Below, in pieces: positions 1 through 9,388 of a stretch of DNA of 64,000 nt. Every line of letters begins with the position of its first letter. Positions within the stretch are counted from its first letter, which is position 1. The translations under genes were made by a program, and so were the position numbers. Origin of the DNA: Daphnia pulex (taxonomy: Eukaryota > Arthropoda > Branchiopoda > Diplostraca > Daphniidae); NCBI RefSeq assembly GCF_021134715.1, contig NC_060023.1, positions 8,432,001-8,496,000 of the forward strand, given 5' to 3'. The notes under the pieces are model-generated. The model searched no databases. It worked only from the letters and a program-made list of their open reading frames with translations, and was not told the DNA's origin.

Positions 1-1219
1 CTGGTCGGTGGTGGGCGCAATACCTTACAATCCCATGGCCGGACAAGTACAGTATACACAAAGATTAAATTTGATTTCTTCCAGAAACTAAATATTGAAA
101 CGTGTTTATTGTATTTTTTTTTACTGGCATGCTGAAGACTGATGCTAACTATTCAAATTTACATCCCTGGTGATGGAGAGGAAGTTCGAGTATTACGACA
201 GGGACTCGTCCGTCGAGCGCTGCTAATGCTGATCCTTTTGTTGCGTTCCATCTCTTCCGCAGTACGTCGCCGCTATCCGACTTTTCAGAGCCTCGTCAAA
301 GAAGGTGTGTGGATTGGCTTGCTGGTCCACATCATTTATTATTAATATTTATCAATCAGGGATTATGACTCGAAAGGAGAAACAGTGCTACGAATCTGTA
401 GTTCCAGTCGTCAACTTATTTTGGGTACCTGCAACTTGGTTCGTTTCAGCTCTTAACGAAGCTGTTAGCGCTGGCACCTTAAAGAATGAATCCGGAGCTA
501 AACTCATCATGGAGGTTTGATATAAAGGAATTTCTAGACTGCATATTGGAGAATTTTACAAGAAATTGTCCTGCAGAACGTAAAAAAAATGATTTGAAAC
601 AATCCAGGAATTTCTAGAATTTCGCGCTAATTGTGGCGCCCTTTGGAGTTACAACTGGGTCAGCATTCCTATGATCTACACCCAAGTAAATTGAAAAACA
701 GATTATTTTAAAAATTGTTTTCGACTCATTTCCTAAGCTGAATTCAAATGTTATAAGGTTTGCACATTGTCGACTTATTCTTATTTCATCGCCTGTCTGA
801 TGGCCCGCCAGTACACGGGCCCTAGTCTTCAATCGTTGGAAGACATTGACATTGTCCTGCCTGTCGGTACAATCATGGAATTAATTTGCTACGTTGGTCT
901 CCTTAAAGTTGCCGAACAGATCAAGAACCCTTTTGGAGATGCTGACGAGGATTTTGATCTCAACTTTCTCATCACTCGACATCTCAGAGTTCGTTATCTC
1001 CATTTTTTAAATTGAAACAGTTTTCGTCCTTCTAATTAAAATTTATCGCAACAGACGGTTCATCTTGGACTTGGTGACGTTGGCGATATTCGTTTGCCTT
1101 TGATAGAGCCTACCGATTCAAGCACAGTCCATTCAACGGACGATTCACTCCTGCTAATGCCAGGCCAACTGATGCATGATCATCCACAATCTACTTCGAC
1201 CACTTTTAATAATCGCTGA
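1..1219 (+). CDS. Bestrophin-type anion channel, copy 1 (5' end outside window)
   Basis: Partial gene, cut at its 5' side by the window edge. Exons read as <1-46, 138-304, 360-514, 608-685, 758-988 and 1055-1219 (stop TGA 1217-1219), giving the last 279 residues. Recognisable bestrophin landmarks in order are GRWWAQY and IPWPDKLM after the first pore helix, RSISSAVRRRYPT, FWVPATWF, the SYNWVSIPMIYTQ segment, and LKVAEQIKNPFG followed by an acidic cluster. Bestrophins form pentameric, calcium-gated chloride/bicarbonate channels, usually in the plasma membrane. The protein ends about 65 residues after the acidic cluster, so the long cytoplasmic tail of vertebrate bestrophins is absent. Exon sizes after the first partial exon (167, 155, 78, 231, 165 nt) are identical to those of the downstream copy, showing a tandem duplication. 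Family assignment is firm; substrate and gating are inferred from the family only. Confidence 0.9.
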
Positions 1220-2387
1220 AAACGGAGATTTCATACAAACACACCATCACAACAAAATTAAAAACATGACCTTATACGGATAAAATTAAACTACCTTATA
1301 TCGATTGTTTGTCAAGTTAAAAAACCACATGGCAATATAATAAAGCAGCGCTTGTATGAGAAACCTGACAACTTATTGTCAGCTATGCACCTCCTTTTAA
1401 AAATAACATGTTACGATTCAGTTCAACACAATGTATCATATTATTTAAACCGCTATTAGATTTGATTACTCCCAGGACATCTAACAACATGTCGCACGCG
1501 TCTAGCTGTTTGATTCAACTGTTGTATTTATGAAGTTGGATGTGTAGTGCGCAGCAAGCTGACCATATGATCGATGATACGAATATGATCCATAATTTAT
1601 TCTACAAGTTCAGTGTCGTGTTTATTTGTTTGGTGAAAGTCAACTCTTTCTAGAGTACGTAAGATTCTATATCGACAGGAAATATTTCTTATCTTGTTTT
1701 TATTTTCTGGGATTATATGTTTTGAGCTATTCAAAAATAAAAGCGTAATAAAATTCGATGGTTGCACCACCGACCCAGGCGGGATCAAGGCAATGTCGGG
1801 TCATCTAATAGGTTTGTATCCAACACGCGAGCATAGGAAACTATTGATACACGGCACATATTTTATGCGGCAATATCATGAGCAACAGTATCACTGTTGC
1901 CAAGCGTGTTCATCAGTTTCACGTACAGCGATAGACATGCGAATAAGGTAGAAATGATCTCCGCATCGATCTGGATATCGATTACCCTTTACATTTAATA
2001 ATACAATTGCACATTGAATTATGGAAGAGAGCCTGTCATAAAACAAGTGATTGTATATACGATCTGTTCGAAGTTGGACAACAACCAAAACTTCTTTCTA
2101 TACGAAGCAAACAGTGCGTCAACTGTACATACTCTGCTTTCTATTACACAACCTGTTCAGTCGTGTATATCCGACGAACGTTACCACCCAACAATTTTCT
2201 TCCTGCTACCCACGAAGGATACACATTCTGCAAGACCGTCCAAGTCCCACCAAAATATTTCCTTTGAAACATAGTAGGATGCGTATGAAAAGTGAGATTA
2301 TAGTCCTGTTGCTTGTACTAATAATTATTCCGTTCACGCGCTGCGATTGAGAGTCTACATCGTCATTGTTAACTCGTTGCAGGTTCG
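1220..2387. other. Spacer between the two bestrophin copies
   Basis: AT-rich stretch with only short, unconvincing ORFs. It must hold the 3' UTR of copy 1 and the promoter and 5' UTR of copy 2. A CAG acceptor-like site at about 2381-2383 lies just before the copy 2 start codon, so the 5' UTR of copy 2 may be spliced. A short ORF at 2281-2350 looks like a signal peptide but then stops; I do not call it a gene. Confidence 0.5.
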
Positions 2388-4086
2388 ATGGCGGCTGGAC
2401 CCCAAATTTATCCGGACGAAATGGATAAAGGCGCAACGTCGAATCATATCAGTATCGGCTGGATGCTCTTTAGATGGCGACGCTCCGTCTACAAAGTCGT
2501 CTATAAAGAACTTATCACCTTTCTTCTCTTATTCGGCATTATTAGCGCTATCTACCGTTATGTTCTCAATGAAAATCAGAAAAGGTTAAAGGAATTTTTT
2601 TTTTGTAACCGAAATTCGTGTTCTAGTGTTCTAGTTCAAAGTTCATAATTTCTGTACGCATATTTACGCATATTTATTCGCAGGTATTTCGTGGATTCGA
2701 AAGCCTTTTTCCAGTCTTACATCGACCATCTGTCGGTGCCATTTCTTCTTGGTTTTTACGTAACTACCGTGGCTGGTCGGTGGTGGGCGCAATACCTTAC
2801 GATTCCATGGCCAGACAAGTAGATAAGATGAGAGATTTCTTTCCATTTTATAAGTAAAGAAAAATCAGTTATCATTCAATTTGTTCTCTGGCATGCGGAA
2901 GACTGATGCTTACCATTCAAATTTACATCCCTGGTGATGGAGAGGAAGTTCGAGTATTACGACAGGGACTTGTCCGCCGGGCGCTTTTAATGCTTAGCCT
3001 CTTGTTGCGTTCCATCTCGCCGGTCGTACGTCGCCGCTATCCGACTCTGCAGAGCCTCGTCAAAGAAGGTCTGTGAATTTATTTATCCACCGGAAATTAA
3101 AGATTTTTTTTTTGTTCCCTAAAAATTGAAACTAAAAGAGAAATTGTTAGAAATGAAAAAATGAAATACCCGGTACTACTCTACCATTCTTATTTTCCAT
3201 TGGTAAAAGGCGTCATGACTCAAAAGGAGAAAGAGAAATACGAGGTTATAATTCCAGTCGTCAACTTATTTTGGGTACCTGCAACTTGGTTCGTTTCGGC
3301 GCTCAATGAAGCTGTCAGCGCTGGCATCTTAAAGAATGAATCCGGGGCTAAACTCATCATGGAGGTTTGATATTTTTACACAAATTAACCTTGACTAATC
3401 GGAGAATTTTAAACTGATAAGATGATGATACTATGATAAAAATTTTAATTTGAAAAAATGTAGGAATTTCTAGAATTTCGCGCTAATTGTGGCGCCCTTT
3501 GGAGCTACAACTGGGTCAGCATTCCTATGATCTACACCCAAGTAAATTGAAAAACAGATTATTTTAAAAATGGTTTTCAACTCATTTCCTAAGCTGAATT
3601 CAAATGTTATAAGGTTTGCACGTTGTCGACTTATTCTTATTTCATCGCCTGTCTGATGGCCCGCCAGTACACGGGCCCTAGTCTGCAATCGTTGGAAGAC
3701 ATTGACATTGTCCTGCCTCTCGGTACAATGATGGAACTTATTTGTTACGTTGGTCTCTTAAAAGTGGCCGAACAGATCAAAAACCCTTTTGGAGACGCTG
3801 ATGAGGATTTTGATCTCAACTTTCTCATCACTCGTCATCTCAGAGTTCGTTATCCCATATATTGTCCTTTTTTATAAATCAAAACAGTTTTTACATTTTT
3901 AATTGAAATGTTTTCTAACAGACGGTCCATTTAGGACTCAATTACGTTGCAGATATCTGTCCGCCTTTGATAGAGGCCAAGAGTTCAGAAACTGGCAAAA
4001 CCCATTCAACAGACGATTCGCTACTTTTATTGCCAGGTCAACTGCAAGATGACCCCCAATCTGCTGAGACCCTTATCCATCACTGA
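2388..4086 (+). CDS. Bestrophin-type anion channel, copy 2 (complete)
   Basis: Seven coding exons: 2388-2584, 2684-2818, 2902-3068, 3210-3364, 3464-3541, 3614-3844 and 3922-4086. They total 1,128 nt and encode 375 residues. The start is the first ATG of an open frame leading into FRWRRSVYKVVYKEL, the usual first bestrophin helix. The neck of the pore reads with L82, F86 and F90, where human BEST1 has I76, F80 and F84. RWWAQY and IPWPDKLM follow. The calcium-clasp region (residues 294-310) keeps Q298, N301 and D309, but A306 stands where BEST1 has D301. The chain ends about 65 residues later, without the long vertebrate C-terminal tail. It should be a pentameric anion channel of a cell membrane; loss of the clasp aspartate suggests altered calcium gating, which is inference. 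Tandem paralogue of the gene at 1-1219. Confidence 0.93.
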
Positions 4087-4289
4087 TGAGCACTATTTAC
4101 AAACAATAACAGAACCATTAATTATTATCAACACCAAAATTTAAAAATTTAACACTTGTGGAAGTCCAATACATATTTAATCACTATGAAATTGTTTTAC
4201 TAGGCCAACGCGAATTTCACGAATTTATACTTATGACTTTCAAGTGAGGGTTACAAAAATAAACCATAATAATCACAGCTATATGACGA

Positions 4290-5282
4290 TCAGGCATTTA
4301 AAAACTTGCTGTTGTACCAAGCGATCTCGTAGCCTCGAGGACCGGACACGCCCAACAGTTTAAAATTTCCCGCGAACCAAGGATTCAACTTGGAATCGAA
4401 GCGGATCATTCCCCGCTCTTCGATGGAGCGTATGATGCGCACGCGATCCCTCATCCTAGTCAGGGAATCCTCGGTGGACAGGTGGATCTCGACGGCCAGC
4501 TGCCGGACCTTGTCCAACATTCCCGATTCGATGATCTGAGGAATAACGGCCCACTCGTCGAACTCGATGTCCATCTTGAGATAGTCGATCACATGTTCGC
4601 CGTGTCGCTTCTTCAGCATCCGGTAGATGGAGGCGAGCGAGCGGAAGTGCCATCCTTTCTTGCTGGTCGAATCGCGACTGTTGAGTCCGAGCTTGAAGAA
4701 ATGGACGGCCGGGCTACGGTCGTGATCGTCGGCTTTCATCGAAGGATCGAAAGCGTAGACTTGACAGCCGTAGCGTTCCATCTGGTCGTCGAAGGACCAC
4801 TCGTTGTTGATGCCGAAGGAGTAGACGAGACAGTCGCCAGCCGGCGGTGCCACTTGAGCTGGAATGAGACAAACGGCTTTCTGTCCGTCCAGTCCGGCCG
4901 GCTTGCGCTTGACATGGCCGCCGAAATCGTGGGCCAGACGGCAAGACGTGCGATTGGCAAACAGGAAGTAGCTCATCATCTGCTCCGCCGTCATTTCGTC
5001 CACATTGACGGTCCGCCAATAATCGACGACGTCGGGGGATTTCGGACACGGGCGGCCGACAACCGTGTCGACAGCGGCTCGTATTCCCACGTATTGTAAA
5101 CAAAAGAAAATCGACGCTACGATGAGTAAGATGAGGAAAACCAGGGCACTACGTCTGCTCGTAAAGGGTTCCAGCGACATTCGGCTGGCTGTAGTTGAAC
5201 ACCAAATAACAATTCTGACACTGTAGAAGAAACGCCTCTTATTATTACAGCACAAGCGGGATCCTGCCAACACGCTCTGCAT
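4290..5282 (-). CDS. METTL24/FkbM-like methyltransferase, membrane-anchored, single exon
   Basis: An uninterrupted 330-residue frame. Residues 45-66 are a strongly hydrophobic helix, giving a type II membrane protein whose catalytic part probably faces the Golgi/ER lumen. The rest matches the Methyltransf_21 (FkbM/METTL24) family: VYSFGINNEWSFD at 153-165 is the SAM-binding motif I region, YAFDPS at 176-181 is the acidic motif II, and DYLKMDIEFDEW at 233-244 is the family's signature. N110-R-T is a glycosylation sequon. I use the first ATG at 5282; a second in-frame ATG at 5180 (M35) would still keep the membrane helix and may be the real start. A TATA box lies 49 bases upstream. Substrate is unknown; family members are METTL24-like with poorly defined targets. 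A 205-codon frame on the other strand is only an antisense shadow. Confidence 0.88.
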   Translation of the reverse strand: MQSVLAGSRLCCNNKRRFFYSVRIVIWCSTTASRMSLEPFTSRRSALVFLILLIVASIFFCLQYVGIRAAVDTVVGRPCPKSPDVVDYWRTVNVDEMTAEQMMSYFLFANRTSCRLAHDFGGHVKRKPAGLDGQKAVCLIPAQVAPPAGDCLVYSFGINNEWSFDDQMERYGCQVYAFDPSMKADDHDRSPAVHFFKLGLNSRDSTSKKGWHFRSLASIYRMLKKRHGEHVIDYLKMDIEFDEWAVIPQIIESGMLDKVRQLAVEIHLSTEDSLTRMRDRVRIIRSIEERGMIRFDSKLNPWFAGNFKLLGVSGPRGYEIAWYNSKFLNA

Positions 5283-5330
5283 GAGACTAAATTCTAGACT
5301 GAAATGGGAGGCTGCTGTTTTTGGGTGACC

Positions 5331-5338
5331 CTTTTATA
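5331..5338 (-). promoter_or_regulatory. TATA box and initiator of the METTL24-like gene
   Basis: On the minus strand this reads TATAAAAG. An arthropod-type TCAGT initiator lies at 5302-5298, with its A at 5300, about 38 bases downstream, slightly further than usual. If used, the 5' UTR is only about 20 nt before the ATG at 5282, which makes the second ATG at 5180 a reasonable alternative start. Confidence 0.55.
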
Positions 5339-6363
5339 GTTGCCGGCGTTATCGTTTTCCCAAAAGCTGGCTGCTATGAAGTGAAAGAATTCTATTTGCG
5401 TACTACACTGTTGTGGCTCCGGCTATACATCTTGCGGTTTTTAGAATACACAAGAGCAACGCCCACTTCCCACTGATGCATCCGACTGATAGCGAACACG
5501 TACTGAATGTAACAGAGCGCTGAGGCCAGTCTAAACCTCAGGTCCATAGTGCACAGATGGTTTGATGCTTTTGTTTGTTATAATAAACAGAAGAGTAGCA
5601 ACTTTTTGCCATATTTCAAGTTCCTTTCATGCCTGAAATTGAAGCAAAAAGGAACGAAAGAAACTCTTGGATTTTTAAGTGCGTGATATTATAGGATAAG
5701 GACAAAAGATATAGAGGATGAAATAAACGAAGAAGTAAGTAAGGAAAAACAAATCGAGCAAATGCAATCAACTCCTTTTTCAATCCCGACGGCAGTCAAA
5801 ACAAATCTTACACACAAAAAAGAATAAAAAGGGAAATTAGAAACTTTTATATACATCAGCGCGTGTGTGTGGTGTCTGGGGTATACAGTACAAATTTCTC
5901 ATTAGCAGCAGAAATGTAATTTATGTGTGTGGTATTTCTGTTTTCTCTCCTCTTTTTTTGAGTTTCTTAGTTTGGTTATAATGTATGTGTAACGTATGTT
6001 TTCAAATGTAATGAGACCCATCTTAGCGGTCCGTATAAATTCAAACTTAGTCACGTTTACCATCTGCTGTTTCGCGTTCAAATATCTTTTAAAAGTAAGG
6101 TCTTTAAAATTGCGTACCATCGCTCTGGGCTTGGCGCTGGGTGGAGTGGGTGCCTTTCAGAATATCGACAACCAATTGAGTCCAGCCTGAGGGAGGGCGG
6201 AATAGTCATAGCGTTATGTGATTTTCAGAGTAATTGAATAATTTTCTTGTCATCTTGCCTATCTCGGCCGATTCATTGGAATAACAGTTCTTCAGACTAT
6301 CACGTGTCAAAATTTAACAATTCGAGCGCCAAATTTTAATTAGGGACCATTAGTGCTTCATAC
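5339..6363. other. Intergenic stretch with one GC-richer patch
   Basis: AT-rich and mostly featureless. Around 6117-6210 there is a GC-richer patch open in several frames on both strands, preceded on the minus strand by an acceptor-like CAG. I cannot assign it to any gene; see findings. Confidence 0.4.
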
Positions 6364-6466
6364 GCCTTCTTAGCTCAGTGGTAGAGCGTTGGTCTCGTAA
6401 AACAGTTTAAAGAATAACTATAATGTAGTAAACCAAAGGCCGAGAGTTCAATCCTCTCAGGAGGCA
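6364..6466 (+). tRNA. tRNA-Thr (anticodon CGU) with a 31-nt intron
   Basis: 5' half 6364-6399, intron 6400-6430, 3' half 6431-6466. The acceptor stem pairs 6364-6370 with 6459-6465 (one U-G wobble) and the discriminator base is A6466. The D arm TAGCTCAGTGGTAGAGC carries box A. The anticodon stem TTGGT (6389-6393) pairs perfectly with ACCAA (6432-6436). The loop C-T-CGT-A-A places anticodon CGT at 6396-6398. The T arm GAGAG-TTCAATC-CTCTC (6442-6458) carries box B. The interruption falls exactly between positions 37 and 38, the canonical site for tRNA introns. A TTTT terminator for RNA polymerase III follows at 6469-6472. It decodes ACG codons. All stems being intact argues against a pseudogene. 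Confidence 0.9.
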
Positions 6467-6468
6467 AA

Positions 6469-6472
6469 TTTT
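6469..6472 (+). terminator. RNA polymerase III terminator (TTTT)
   Basis: A run of four T begins two bases after the tRNA discriminator base, the usual minimal Pol III stop. Confidence 0.6.
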
Positions 6473-6623
6473 GCAATTCAAATCACAACTCACTACTGCT
6501 ATAAAAATATAGAGATAGAGAGACTTATAAAAATTGAGATTGGTCATAAAAATGTCAAAACATTCAAAATGGTTTGACACAGAACAAATTCAATAAAAGT
6601 TCGTACGTAAAATTGCGTAAAAA

Positions 6624-6939
6624 TTTTTATTAGTTGTAGTTTACAAATATGTACACATAATGAGAAAGAGTGATATTAATTTAAAAATTAAAATTAAATA
6701 AGCTTTTCTATGAAAATAAAATATACAATAAATCATTATATTGTAAAACGGATGATAAAAGTGGCGATCGGCGGCTTTAAGCTCGGTGTAGTCAAAGATT
6801 CTCTTCAGAAACTTTTCTGCCTGAAATTTAAAAAAAATTACATTAGAACCAAATACTTTAAATAGTGCGAAATGTTATAACCAAACGAAATAAAACATGT
6901 TATTTATTTAGTCTTATTACCTTGCTTCCGCCGATAAAT
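6624..6939 (-). other. 3' UTR with an apparent intron of the twin-knuckle gene
   Basis: The terminal coding exon continues 19 nt past its stop to a strong donor (AAG|GTAATAAG, exon end 6921). A good acceptor (TTTCAG) opens a further exon at 6820. This suggests a spliced 3' UTR. The downstream exon is open in more than one frame, so a frameshift or alternative reading cannot be excluded; see findings. The 3' limit is not known. Confidence 0.45.
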
Positions 6940-7910
6940 TTAGTTTAGGTAACACTTGTGTCCCTTCATAGGTACGTGGCAATTTCGGCATTCGTGCACT
7001 TTTCTAGCTCTTTTGGGTGTCGAATTCTCTTCTCTTTCATTGGTAGTTGACGTGAGCTTTCTCTTTCCGCTTCGTTTAGGTGTAGTTCGCATCGATGGCG
7101 TATTATTTCCATTCGGAGCGACCCAGTCGGGATCTATAATCAATTTTGCTTCGTTAGAATTGGCAAACAATATCGATTCAGATATTTCAACTTACCAGAA
7201 GATTCATCACCTTCGACTCTTTGGGCTAACCGAGAAAGATTTTCTCGGTTGGATGCCGTCCGCGAGCCAACGAGTGGTTCCTCAGGAACGTCATCTACAG
7301 GAGTAGCACTAGCACCGGAATTTTTGTAAGGACAGGTGTGCCCGCTCTTGATTTGATGGCACAGTTTGCATCTGTACCGAGCCCGCGACCTGTCGCTACT
7401 TGGCGAGACGGTGAAGCTACTGGCTGAAGCATTATTAATTTCAATCTCTAAAAGATATAAAAATATGCTACCTTTATTATATCATAATGAAACGAAAAAA
7501 TGCAAATGCTTAAAGGGAAACTAACCACTCGATTCCGCATCATCAATAATAACAATTTCCGGGATTGTTGGGTTTGGTACGATAAGGTTCGGAGGACGAG
7601 GTTGGATTTCTACAAGAAAAAAAAAATAACAGTTTTGGCAATATGCAAAATTGTCTTGTTCAATGTTTTCTTATAAAAAGAATTACTAACCACTAAGTTC
7701 CGTGGGATTTTCTGCGGCCCTGTTTTCTATTACTGGGGTTGGTTCCGTGGCCGTCTGATTAGCTACATTACACACAAAACGAATTCATTAATCGAGAATA
7801 TTTAATACATTTTAATTAAAAGGCCAGATTATAATACCTTCAGCGTCTTCAACGTATAGAAGCATATCATCTTCCTGTTGTTTGTCAGAAGAACCGATGA
7901 AAAATCCCAT
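6940..7910 (-). CDS. Unrecognised protein with two CCHC zinc-knuckle-like motifs
   Basis: Five coding exons on the minus strand: 7910-7838, 7762-7691, 7609-7526, 7447-7196 and 7133-6940. They sum to 675 nt and encode 224 residues. All introns have GT-AG ends and phases agree. The N-terminal 76 residues are acidic and low in structure. Two copies of C-x2-C-x6-H-x-C are present: C103/C106/H113/C115 and C209/C212/H219/C221, both containing a K/S-G-H-x-C core. Between them lies a basic stretch with two K/R clusters (about 179-186 and 201-205) that could be nuclear signals. The motif pair suggests nucleic-acid or protein binding through zinc, but I recognise no family. The start ATG sits directly at an acceptor; a noncoding first exon lies upstream. 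The stop falls at the very end, three residues after the second motif. Function is unknown. Confidence 0.72.
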
Positions 7911-8000
7911 CTGAAAAATGGATGGCAATTAATTTCCAAAAATCACAACAGAACGTTTATAAAATTACAAAACAAAATAATTGAAATTCATTAAACATAC

Positions 8001-8045
8001 CTTTTCTTTGGAACCTGTGATCTGTGATTTTATTCGGAACTGACA
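8001..8045 (-). promoter_or_regulatory. Initiator and noncoding first exon of the twin-knuckle gene
   Basis: TCAGTT on the minus strand at 8043-8038 is a good arthropod initiator (likely start 8041). A donor AAAAG|GTATG ends the putative first exon at 8001. The next acceptor lies immediately before the ATG at 7910. Confidence 0.5.
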
Positions 8046-8477
8046 GAGTGAAGCTACTTCCTGCAGAACTCGATGGCGACTAAATTTACCAGAGCCAAGC
8101 ATCGGCTATTTGTACCGTTCGTCTTTTTGAACTCGTTTTGACCGTTCCTCATGCTGGGTCATCTCAAGAACGTGTTAAGAGGAAATGACGCGAGCGTAAC
8201 TAGGGAAACACAAGTTCATGTTTTGATCTTACACACGTGTCTGTGCTGTCCAGTTATCAATGGTCAACTATAGCTACAGGACGTCACCCGTGTGTGTCGG
8301 GGATGAGCACGAGTAATACCGGAAGATGAGCAAGCGCCAGCATTTCCTTGTTTTCTAATAACCACCAATCAAAGCTGATTCCGCTCGTCTTGCATGTTCA
8401 CAAAATAAATCTGCAGATAATAAAAGTACGAAGAATCTTTCGTTTACATGAAATGTGTATTGGTAGATTGGGTAGAT
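8046..8477. other. Intergenic, nothing recognised
   Basis: I see no convincing gene, repeat array or RNA in this stretch. Sequence upstream of the twin-knuckle gene promoter. Confidence 0.4.
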
Positions 8478-8843
8478 TTACGGCTTTTTTGTGCGATGGT
8501 CAACAATGAGAAGAGAAGAGTGGGAAACTAGATGTGCATAATGGTTGATTATAACCCCGAATAACAATATCAAATTTTTGGCGTTATTGGCATCTTGATC
8601 CAGTGCAGTTGTCGTCTGCATGACACAATTGAAAATGGCTGGTAACGCTGGGCTATGGAGGAATGCGGCAGGATGCATTGAAGGAAGCGAGCCAATGGAA
8701 AAGATCATCGACTGTATATTCGGATTGTGACTGAAACCTTGCTGTTCTTGCCAAAGCTGGAAGACGTATGGGAACGGTGCTTCCAGCATCCAGATGAGAC
8801 CGCCGATACATCCGATAAATCCAAACCTTAAAAATGTTTTCAC
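8478..8843 (-). CDS. Doubtful small ORF, unrecognised
   Basis: An open frame of 121 codons with no family resemblance that I can name. The N-terminal part is hydrophobic (residues about 5-35 rich in F, I, G, L) and there is a second hydrophobic patch around residues 88-105, so it could be a small membrane protein. A second, overlapping frame of 65 codons starting at 8850 shares most of the same DNA, and a splice between the two is possible. There is no clear promoter or poly(A) signal. It may be a chance ORF. Confidence 0.22.
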   Translation of the reverse strand: MKTFLRFGFIGCIGGLIWMLEAPFPYVFQLWQEQQGFSHNPNIQSMIFSIGSLPSMHPAAFLHSPALPAIFNCVMQTTTALDQDANNAKNLILLFGVIINHYAHLVSHSSLLIVDHRTKKP

Positions 8844-8850
8844 TTGCCAT

Positions 8851-9300
8851 ACAAGTTAACAGCTACGTCTGCAATCAAAGTTGAAATTCTGGTGATTCCA
8901 AATAACACCTCATTTCTTAACATTGACACATTAAATGAAGCAAGAGCCGGTTCTTCACGGGAAGTCGCAAGATGCACTAGAAAAAAAGCAATGGCAAATA
9001 GTCACAACCACTAATCAACTAGTATCCGGTGATAAGTGATAACACATATCTGACATATCTACGGCGAAACAAGTAGGGCTAATCGTCGAACGACGTGCCA
9101 CCACAATATGAAAAGCAATACAAACTAACAAAGCGAACTTTCAACGGTGCGCGCCAATTTTTTGAATCTTTCTTCAAGTTGAATAAAGTCTAGTCATACT
9201 AATCGGTCTCCACCTCCATCAAAACCAGACAGACTCGATCACCTTGAAAAACTAATTAACGAAAATAGCTCGAGGTGATTTATGGATTCGATGAGAGGAG
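8851..9300. other. Intergenic, upstream region of the secreted-protein gene
   Basis: AT-rich with no ORF worth reporting. It ends at the TATA-like box of the next gene. Confidence 0.4.
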
Positions 9301-9307
9301 ATAAAAG
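9301..9307 (+). promoter_or_regulatory. TATA-like box of the secreted-protein gene
   Basis: The sequence is ATAAAAG after a G. A start around 9330-9340 (CAGATCACATT) would give a leader of roughly 55 nt before the ATG at 9389. Strong TATA promoters are common for cuticle-type genes. Confidence 0.5.
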
Positions 9308-9388
9308 CTCAACGTAACGTACTGTTAGGTAGGCAGATCACATTTTGTCATCCCCGGCACAACTAGTCTCTCCCAACTGTTATTCAAA

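Noticed and set aside
2281-2350. Signal-peptide-like short ORF before bestrophin copy 2
   Set aside because: It stops at once, has no mature part and no splice partner in frame.
4482-5099. Plus-strand 205-codon frame
   Set aside because: It is the antisense of the METTL24-like gene, which has clear methyltransferase motifs; this frame has none.
6364-6466. Reading the interrupted tRNA as a tRNA pseudogene
   Set aside because: All stems pair perfectly or with one wobble and the insertion sits at the canonical intron position.
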